Below are positions 1 through 5,442 of a DNA stretch of 7,524 nt, one piece after another; the stretch's first letter is position 1, and each line of letters opens with the position of its first letter. The stretch is from JAULUH01 sp032111745. GTDB lineage: Bacteria; Chloroflexota; Anaerolineae; JAAEKA01. A program made the translations under genes and the position numbers. The notes under the pieces are model-generated. The model saw only the letters and a list, made by a program, of their open reading frames with translations, did no database searches and was not told the DNA's origin. The stretch is from assembly GCA_032111745.1 (NCBI GenBank), contig JAULUH010000282.1:1-7524 (forward strand). The letters run 5' to 3'.

Positions 1-1851
1 GGCACAGGCACAGCCACCACCACCACCGCTCCGGCCGGAGCCGCTGCTCTTGCCCATAGCCTCGAACACACTGCCCACAGTGCGGTCGAAGCCGCTGAGG
101 TCCACAAAGCCACCCTTCCCGGCTGAGGCCAACGACCCTGGCAGGATAGACCCGGCCAGCGAGGACATGGTGTTCTCCGTCCACCCGGCAAAGCCCGCCG
201 TGACGTCGCCCAGGCTGGGGCTGCCGGAGCTCGACGGCCGCGCGCTCGGGATGCTGAGCCCGCCGCCCGTCGATCCCCCACCACCTGTGTAGATGGGCCG
301 CACCCAGACTGGCTGATAGGTCCAGGTGGGCGTCCCGAACACCTCGGGGTAGCCCTCGTCCAACAGGATCCACTCCATGTCCCGGTCCAGGGCCTTCTCC
401 CGCTCCGGGATCTCCCCCATGGCCTTGGCCTGCTCGACCGCCTTCTTGACGATGGCCTGGTAGTACTCCCGGGTGTCCGACAGGTCGAAGCCCTTCATGC
501 GCCGCGCCAGGTTCTGCAGGAACCACTCCATGGGCTCCTTGAAGTCGACGTCCTTCACCGGCTTCTTCTTGGCCTGCTCCAACACGTCGAGGAAGCGCTG
601 GTCGTAGTCCTGCAACACGATTCCCTGCGCCCCCGCCGCGGCCTGGCGCAGGCTGGCGCGCTCCGCGACCTTCGAGCGCTTGCCCCAGGCTTCAAACGGC
701 TCCGCCACGTCAACCTGCAGCGGGTCGGCCTTGGTCTGCACCAGCACGCCCTTCTTCAGCAGGCCGAAGATGATCAGGGTCAGCACCTTGTTCAGCGGCA
801 ACTCCAGCAGCGCGGCCGCCTCCGGCGCGGTAAGCCCGCGCTTGATGCCGCCACCCTCCACCTGGGCAATCGCCGGCAGGTAGTCCCGCTTGCGCGTTTT
901 CAGGCGCCGCTCGCCTACGATCAACAGCGGAATGCCCACGATCAGGACCGGCAGCACCGACAACGGGAAGTTCAGCAAAAGGAAGCCCAGGCCGCCCATC
1001 AGGAGCACCCACAGACAACCGCCGGTGCCGCCGGTGGCCCGGAAGAAGAAGATGCTGAACAGCCCGGCCCCGACGATGGCCAGGATCATGCGCAGGGTGG
1101 TCTGCTGCTCGAACCACATGGCGGCCAGCTCCAGCGCACTCATGCGCTGCACCCCGGTCATCACGGCCAGCGGGAACGACAGCCCTACTAACCGCTCGCC
1201 GGTCAGCCGCACGCCTGGGAACTCCCAGATGGCCACGGCACGGTCCTCAAACAGCGCCTTCTGCGTGAACGGCGTGTTCTGATACAGCACCTCGTCGGGG
1301 CTGATCCCCTCCGGCAGGTGCACGGCGATGCGCACGTCGGTCGAGCCCTCCAGGAACTCGCTGCCATACCATGTGGGCGTGATGCGGAAGGAAGCCAGGT
1401 CGCGGTTGGTCACATCCTGGAACACCAGGTCGGGGATAGTAGCCTCGACGTGCAGCGTGCCCTGCTCCCCGGGCTGGATCTCCTGCTCATCCAGGTGCAC
1501 CTCGACCCCCGGGGTCACGAACTCCGAGGGCCGGATGTCCCGCAGGGGCACGCCGTCCAGGTCGGCCGACATGTTGCCGATGCTATAGTCGCCCGTCGGC
1601 ATGCCGATGTCCACCACGTCGATGGGACGGCCGGACGGGGTGTTGAAGAAGGTGATGTCGTAGACCAGCCGGGCCGAGCCGTCGGGCTGCACGTACACCT
1701 GCAGGTCGAGATTGGGGACTGCGAAGTAGTAGTCCTGGGCCTTTGCCGGCCCGGCCACCAGGGCCATCAGGCCCAACAACACCACCAGGGCCAGGGCGGT
1801 CGTGATGCGCTCAGCGCGACGGCGGCGAGTCAGGTGGGATGGTGACATCAT
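1..1851 (-). CDS. DUF2207-like membrane protein with Gly-rich Cys-Ala tail (partial, C-terminus beyond window)
   Basis: An open frame of 617 codons runs off the left edge without a stop. Residues 1-39 form a signal peptide (Arg-rich start, hydrophobic 18-34, AKA then Gln). Residues 40-245 are an extracytoplasmic beta-rich domain. Hydrophobic segments at about 253-270 and 278-313 are membrane spans. Residues 335-372 look like a winged helix (TAPEAAALLELPLNKVL), followed by a charged, partly helical region to about 500 and a low-complexity Gly/Ser segment from 523. The last visible residues are SGGGGGCACA; apart from one Cys at 279 in the membrane region, these are the only cysteines. This order resembles the DUF2207/TIGR04222-type membrane proteins, recognised by layout and not by alignment. 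Two adjacent ATGs (1851, 1848) are both compatible with GAGGTG at 1861-1856. It is last in the radical SAM operon, so I infer it is the modified substrate. The membrane-protein call is firm; the family name and role are less so. Confidence 0.8.
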   Translation of the reverse strand, partial: MMSPSHLTRRRRAERITTALALVVLLGLMALVAGPAKAQDYYFAVPNLDLQVYVQPDGSARLVYDITFFNTPSGRPIDVVDIGMPTGDYSIGNMSADLDGVPLRDIRPSEFVTPGVEVHLDEQEIQPGEQGTLHVEATIPDLVFQDVTNRDLASFRITPTWYGSEFLEGSTDVRIAVHLPEGISPDEVLYQNTPFTQKALFEDRAVAIWEFPGVRLTGERLVGLSFPLAVMTGVQRMSALELAAMWFEQQTTLRMILAIVGAGLFSIFFFRATGGTGGCLWVLLMGGLGFLLLNFPLSVLPVLIVGIPLLIVGERRLKTRKRDYLPAIAQVEGGGIKRGLTAPEAAALLELPLNKVLTLIIFGLLKKGVLVQTKADPLQVDVAEPFEAWGKRSKVAERASLRQAAAGAQGIVLQDYDQRFLDVLEQAKKKPVKDVDFKEPMEWFLQNLARRMKGFDLSDTREYYQAIVKKAVEQAKAMGEIPEREKALDRDMEWILLDEGYPEVFGTPTWTYQPVWVRPIYTGGGGSTGGGLSIPSARPSSSGSPSLGDVTAGFAGWTENTMSSLAGSILPGSLASAGKGGFVDLSGFDRTVGSVFEAMGKSSGSGRSGGGGGCACA

Positions 1852-1869
1852 GCAACACCTCGTATCGGG

Positions 1870-3168
1870 CTAGACCTGTGCGGGGCCAGCCGGTTGGGAC
1901 CAGCCTGCCGGCTCGCGCGGGCAGTCCGCAGCGCAGATGACCAGGCCAGGGCAGGTGCGGCAGCGGGTAGGGCTCTCGACCCGTTGCCGGTAGCGCAGGA
2001 AGGCATCCCGCTGCCAGATGGTAGCCCACTCCTCTAGCAGCAGGTTGCCGGCCACGACGTACGGCCCCCGGGGCGGGATCACCGCGCCGTCCGGCTCGAC
2101 GCGCACGGCCAGGTCGCTGGAGCAGCGCGGCCCCCGGCGCACCTGCTCGGCCAGGGAGACGGTGGGATCGCGCAACACCGGGGGCTCCCACTGGTAGCGC
2201 ACCTGGGCCGCGTCAGCCTCGTCCTCCACGTCGCTGGCTACCTGGGGCAGGGCCTGGGCCGGAATCGCCCCATCCCCGACCTCCCCGGCCGTGGCGACGG
2301 CGTAGAACTTGGCGTTGGGCACGCGGAGGTCCCTGAGGGTGCGCAACGTGGTGTCGAACCCCCGCAGGGTCGGGTAGATCAGCGGGATATGGGCCACGTC
2401 GGCCAGCTCCAGCGCCTCAGTGCGCTGGAACAGCGCCACGGCAGCGGCATGGTCCCCATCGCCGAAGATGGCATCGTGGACGGCAGGCTCGGCCGAGGCA
2501 AAGTAGGCCGTGATGTGGTCGATGCCCGCCTGCACCAGGTCCTCGACCAACGTGCCCGCCTGCAAGTCGCTGGCCCGGCCGCTCACCCCGCAGATCAGCC
2601 CCAGCTCGCTGGCCCGCTGCACCACCGGCACCAGGGCGGCCGGGTCGGGCGCCTCCCCTACCACGACGGTCACGTGGGGAATGGCCGCGTTCCACAGTTG
2701 TTCCACCACGGGCCATAGCCGCTCCAGCTCCGTCATGGGGATGTCGGCCTCGATCGGCGGGATCAGCCGGGCTAATAAGGGCGAGACCGCGGGATCTTCG
2801 AGATTGAACACCGGGTACAGCGGGTTGGGATCGGCCAGGTCGTCAATCAACGCGGCCATCCGGGCGACGTCGGACCGCACCTGATCCAGCGAGGCGCCGG
2901 CGAATTGCTCGTCCAACGCCCGCAGAATCTGGTCCTCGGTCTTGCCCTCCAGCAGCCCCTGGGCGATCACCACGCCGCTGGCCGACAGCAGGGCAATGGC
3001 CGTGGCGTTGGCCACCAGCAAGCCGCTGCCCACCGGATCGACCCGCAGGTGGAAGCGGGTGGTCTGGCCCTCGCGCAGCCGAGTGTACTCGTACAGGCCC
3101 GGTGCGACAGGCGGGGACGGGCGGCGTAGGCGAGGCACGAATAGCCTCTCAAGCAGATCCGGGCTCAT
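1870..3168 (-). CDS. PqqD-like / degenerate radical SAM-SPASM protein lacking the CX3CX2C motif
   Basis: A 432-residue paralogue of the upstream radical SAM protein. Residues 25-112 match its PqqD-like region (FHLRVDPVGSGLL against VHLRVAGDGSGVL). Residues 140-310 read like a radical SAM barrel (VTVVVGEAPDPAALVPVVQRA, LVQAGIDHITAYF), but the CX3CX2C loop is absent: residues 1-192 hold no cysteine and ADIPMTEL stands about where the loop should be. GGE is replaced by VGE. The SPASM-like end keeps C349 and C403-X2-C406-X5-C412-X3-C416, but the positions equal to C390 and C400 of the paralogue are R356 and P366, and the final Cys is gone. Binding of the radical SAM 4Fe-4S cluster is therefore not expected. 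The start at 3168 is chosen for the ATGA overlap and AGGAGAGG at 3181-3174; the frame stays open upstream to 3375 but that lies inside the previous gene. Likely a non-catalytic partner for substrate binding (inference). Confidence 0.85.
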   Translation of the reverse strand: MSPDLLERLFVPRLRRPSPPVAPGLYEYTRLREGQTTRFHLRVDPVGSGLLVANATAIALLSASGVVIAQGLLEGKTEDQILRALDEQFAGASLDQVRSDVARMAALIDDLADPNPLYPVFNLEDPAVSPLLARLIPPIEADIPMTELERLWPVVEQLWNAAIPHVTVVVGEAPDPAALVPVVQRASELGLICGVSGRASDLQAGTLVEDLVQAGIDHITAYFASAEPAVHDAIFGDGDHAAAVALFQRTEALELADVAHIPLIYPTLRGFDTTLRTLRDLRVPNAKFYAVATAGEVGDGAIPAQALPQVASDVEDEADAAQVRYQWEPPVLRDPTVSLAEQVRRGPRCSSDLAVRVEPDGAVIPPRGPYVVAGNLLLEEWATIWQRDAFLRYRQRVESPTRCRTCPGLVICAADCPREPAGWSQPAGPAQV

Positions 3169-4727
3169 GGCATCCTCTCCTGCAGTGGCACAGCCACTGC
3201 GCCGCGGCCACGCACGGCCGCACTGGCCAGGGATGATCCGGGCACAAAGCCCAGGGGCACGGAGGCCATTCCCTCCGGGGGCCGGCGCCGCGGAGCCACG
3301 CTGCACCCGGCGCATCCCCCACCCACGTGGCTGCTCGCCCGGGCCAACCGCTCCAGCGGGCAACCCCCGCCACACAGGGGCAGGTCAGGGCAGGCCCAGC
3401 ACTTCTCCGGCAGCCCTGACCCCTCTGGGTCGGCCACCCGGCCCCTGAAGGACTGGAACAGGGGGCTGTGCCAGACCTCTTCCCAGGGATCGCGCAGCAG
3501 GTTGCCGGCCGGCACATAGTAGGACTGGCAAGGCAGCACGTCGCCGTTGGGCTCCACGCACAGGGAATACTCGCCGGCGTTGCAGCGCTTGACCCCCAGC
3601 TCCAAGGCCACGGGCGACAGGCGGCAGTACTCCGTCGGGGTATACCACAGGAAGCGCATGCCCCGGTCTGCGGCCCGGTCCCGCACCCGGGCCAGCAACC
3701 CGGGCATGGCCTCTTCGGCGATGGCCTCCGGGTTGGCAAAGCCCCCACCGGCGTGGATGATGCCGTTCATGGCAAAGGTGCGAATGCCCAGGTCGTGCAG
3801 GAAGTCGACGATGGCCTCGGCGTGGTCCATGTTGGAGCGCACCAGGGTGGTGTTGGTGATGGCGTGCACCCGGCTGCCCACAGCATTTTCGATCCCGCGT
3901 ACGGTCTGGGCGAAGGCCCGCGCGCCCATCATGCGATCGTGGACCTCCGGCCGGCAGGAGCCCAGGGTGATCTGCACGTGGTTGAGGCCCGCCGCAGCCA
4001 GGCCCTCCATGAAGGGCTGGTGGGCCAGGTGCCGGCCGTTGGTGTTCAGGCCCACCACGTGGCCCAGGCCATCGGCGTAGCGGATGATCTTCACGAGCTC
4101 CGGGTGCAGGGTGGCCTCCCCGCCGGTCAGGATCAAGTGGGGCACGCCGGCCCGGTGCAGCACGTCGATCACCCGGAACCAGCCCTCCTTCGGCAGCGAG
4201 GGCATATCGTAGCGGCCGGGCTCGTTGTAGCAATGGGCGCAGGCGTTGTTGCAGCCGTAGGTCAGGGCCAGGTCGGCCTTGTAAGGCGCCTGCACGGGGG
4301 TGCTGAACAGGGCGGCGCGGGGCAGGTCGGGCACGGCGCAGGTGGGGCAAGACTCGCCGGGGCTGCGCATGGCTTCCACCAGGGCGTAGATCCGGCCCAG
4401 CTCCTCGGCCAGCTGCTCCCGGCTGACCCCGCGGTAGCGCGCCCGCATCACCGCGGCCGCGGCCGGCGGCGCCACGCCGTCCAGGGCCAGCTTGGCCATC
4501 TCCGCCGCGGTGGCGTTGAGATGCACCACGTCGGTGACGTCGCGGAAGAGCACGCCCGAGCCATCCCCGGCCACGCGCAGATGGACCCGGATGGCACGGC
4601 CCGCATCTCCCACCACCCGGTAGGTATACAGGTCGGGCTGTGGCGGCTCCGGGGGTGCCAGCGCAGCGGCGACAACCCCGGCGGTCTGCCGCACACCCCT
4701 GGGCAGGCGATCGACGAGGCTCACCAT
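3165..4727 (-). CDS. PqqD-like domain radical SAM/SPASM protein (putative peptide or protein maturase)
   Basis: A 520-residue protein. Residues 33-122 form a PqqD-like (RiPP recognition) region, followed by CPTC at 127-130. The radical SAM core starts at 150 with C159-X3-C163-X2-C166 (CNNACAHC), which binds the 4Fe-4S cluster that cleaves S-adenosylmethionine; TGGEAT at 201-206 is the GGE motif, and LNTNGRHL at 227-234 is a typical barrel strand. The SPASM domain is complete: C382-X12-G395-X4-C400, then C443-X2-C446-X5-C452-X3-C456, and a closing C472 or C475. C390 is an extra cysteine. Such enzymes make thioether, C-C or related modifications on ribosomal peptides. Residues 476-520 are an Arg/Pro/Ala-rich tail with no recognised domain. 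The ATG at 4727 overlaps the upstream gene by 7 bases; GTG at 4724 is an alternative. It overlaps the next gene by ATGA. The substrate is inferred from context only. Confidence 0.93.
   Translation of the reverse strand: MVSLVDRLPRGVRQTAGVVAAALAPPEPPQPDLYTYRVVGDAGRAIRVHLRVAGDGSGVLFRDVTDVVHLNATAAEMAKLALDGVAPPAAAAVMRARYRGVSREQLAEELGRIYALVEAMRSPGESCPTCAVPDLPRAALFSTPVQAPYKADLALTYGCNNACAHCYNEPGRYDMPSLPKEGWFRVIDVLHRAGVPHLILTGGEATLHPELVKIIRYADGLGHVVGLNTNGRHLAHQPFMEGLAAAGLNHVQITLGSCRPEVHDRMMGARAFAQTVRGIENAVGSRVHAITNTTLVRSNMDHAEAIVDFLHDLGIRTFAMNGIIHAGGGFANPEAIAEEAMPGLLARVRDRAADRGMRFLWYTPTEYCRLSPVALELGVKRCNAGEYSLCVEPNGDVLPCQSYYVPAGNLLRDPWEEVWHSPLFQSFRGRVADPEGSGLPEKCWACPDLPLCGGGCPLERLARASSHVGGGCAGCSVAPRRRPPEGMASVPLGFVPGSSLASAAVRGRGAVAVPLQERMP
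3169..3200 (-). promoter_or_regulatory. Intercistronic hairpin abutting the ribosome binding site
   Basis: On the minus strand GCAGTGGC-TGT-GCCACTGC (3200-3182) is a perfect 8-bp stem with a 3-base loop. The next base starts AGGAGAGG (3181-3174), then 5 bases, then the ATG at 3168. The stem lies inside the last codons of the radical SAM gene. It could keep the ribosome binding site exposed, serve as an mRNA processing point, or tune coupling between the two genes. The structure is visible; its function is inferred. Confidence 0.5.
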
Positions 4728-5062
4728 TTAGGTTGCTCTTCGAACTGGTAGGCGGAGCCGCAGTGCTCGCAGTTGACGAAGATGGCGCCGGCCTTGACGT
4801 CGATGGAGTCCTTGCTCAGCGGCGCGCCGCAGACCTTGCACTTCATCCCCTCCAGGTTCACATCGCCGCTGAGGTCGATTTTCTGCACCACGGTGGTCTC
4901 GGTCACCTGGGGCCGCATGCGAGTCAGGTAGATCACCACGCCGGCCGCCACCAGGAGGATGATGCCGACGATGAACCGCAAGGGCTGGCCCTGGTTGCCG
5001 ATGATGAACACCAGGCCCAGCACGCCCAGGGCCGCGGCCAGGATATATGACATTACGCGCAT
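4721..5062 (-). CDS. Small two-span membrane protein with C-terminal zinc ribbon
   Basis: A 113-residue protein. Two hydrophobic segments, at about 5-22 and 30-47 (YILAAALGVLGLVFIIG and FIVGIILLVAAGVVIYL), are joined by a short NQGQPLR turn and should form a helical hairpin. A linker follows (48-72), then a compact zinc ribbon with C75-X2-C78 and C98-X2-C101 (CKVCGAPLS, NCEHCGSAYQF). I chose the ATG at 5062 because AGGAG at 5072-5068 sits five bases upstream; the frame stays open to an ATG at 5128, which would put a charged segment before the first span and has no better signal. ATG at 5053 is a second choice. It is first in the radical SAM operon and overlaps the maturase start, so it is probably a membrane-anchored accessory factor such as a scaffold near the substrate. 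I do not recognise a named family. Confidence 0.85.
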   Translation of the reverse strand: MRVMSYILAAALGVLGLVFIIGNQGQPLRFIVGIILLVAAGVVIYLTRMRPQVTETTVVQKIDLSGDVNLEGMKCKVCGAPLSKDSIDVKAGAIFVNCEHCGSAYQFEEQPKW

Positions 5063-5254
5063 GATCGCTCCTATGGCTATGCAAGAACTCCCAGAGAGAT
5101 CCTTCGCTGGCGACTCGCCGCCATGCATGTCAGCCGCAGGACCCGCTCAGGATGACAGTGGGAGTGTCTGTGCTCCTGGCTACGGCCCCGCGCTATGGGG
5201 ATCTCGCAAACCACCAGCATTATGCCTAGCATACACCAACTTGCGGCCTCGTGC

Positions 5255-5270
5255 TATGACGAGCGTCATA
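5255..5270. promoter_or_regulatory. Palindrome TATGAC-GAGC-GTCATA (candidate operator, copy 1)
   Basis: A perfect inverted repeat with 6-bp arms and a 4-base spacer, in the divergent intergenic region about 190 bases before the operon's first start codon. The same ATGAC-N4-GTCAT core recurs at 5338-5351, 82 bases away centre to centre (about eight helical turns). Repetition of an exact palindrome with the same spacer suggests a site for a dimeric regulator. The regulator is not in the window. Confidence 0.5.
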
Positions 5271-5319
5271 TTGGGCACCCTTTCTGGGCGCCAGTCGCGC
5301 GCCAGAGGCCGTATTTCTA

Positions 5320-5335
5320 TGTGAATATTATCACG
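5320..5335. promoter_or_regulatory. CRP/FNR-type palindrome TGTGA-ATATTA-TCACG
   Basis: Matches nine of the ten conserved positions of the CRP-type consensus TGTGA-N6-TCACA, in an AT-rich patch of an otherwise GC-rich sequence. It overlaps TATTAT (5326-5331), a possible -10 box for the plus-strand gene, and ends two bases before the second ATGAC palindrome. If TATTAT is the -10, binding would repress; if CATAAT at 5374-5379 is used, the site lies near -58, a position from which CRP-type proteins can activate. Confidence 0.45.
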
Positions 5336-5336
5336 A

Positions 5337-5352
5337 TATGACGGTAGTCATG
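5337..5352. promoter_or_regulatory. Palindrome TATGAC-GGTA-GTCATG (candidate operator, copy 2)
   Basis: A second copy of the ATGAC-N4-GTCAT core, with perfect 5-bp arms (5338-5342 and 5347-5351) and the same 4-base spacer as the copy at 5255-5270; only the spacer and the last base differ. It lies 91 bases before the ATG of the plus-strand gene and directly beside the CRP-like site. Relative to CATAAT (5374-5379) its centre would be near -41, a usual activator position; relative to TATTAT it would cover the start of transcription. Confidence 0.5.
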
Positions 5353-5442
5353 GTTCCAGGGTGCCAGGTCGGCCATAATGGGAGTCGGGCCATCGCCCAT
5401 CGTCCCTCAAGTTCGTGCGCTCAGTTTGCTTGGAGGTAAACC

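Larger units (their letters stand above)
5063..5442. other. Divergent intergenic region
   Basis: No gene is seen in these 380 bases between the minus-strand operon and the plus-strand gene. The region is more AT-rich than its surroundings around 5310-5342. It holds two ATGAC-N4-GTCAT palindromes and a CRP/FNR-like palindrome (listed separately), a short palindrome TATGC-CTA-GCATA at 5221-5233, and ATCCTTCGCTGG (5099-5110) with CTCAGGATGACA (5146-5157), which resemble the halves of a dispersed intergenic repeat but do not pair well here. Candidate -10 boxes facing the plus-strand gene are TATTAT (5326-5331) and CATAAT (5374-5379); neither has a convincing -35 box. No clear promoter was found for the operon on the minus strand. 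Confidence 0.6.

Noticed and set aside
1318..1845. Plus-strand open frames opposite the DUF2207-like gene
   Set aside because: They show no recognisable domains and are explained by codon structure of the minus-strand gene, which has a signal peptide, membrane spans and continuous sense.
3169..3375. N-terminal extension of the pseudoenzyme to the ATG at 3375
   Set aside because: The extra 69 residues are Gly/Arg/Pro-rich without pattern and lie fully inside the maturase gene; the ATG at 3168 has the ribosome binding site and the ATGA overlap.
3468..4751. Long plus-strand open frame (427 codons) opposite the radical SAM gene
   Set aside because: It is rich in His, Gly, Ala and Val with no domain pattern, and lies antisense to a gene with complete radical SAM and SPASM motifs; a GC-rich shadow frame.
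5063..5128. N-terminal extension of the zinc-ribbon protein to the ATG at 5128
   Set aside because: The ATG at 5062 has AGGAG at proper spacing and begins directly before the first membrane span.
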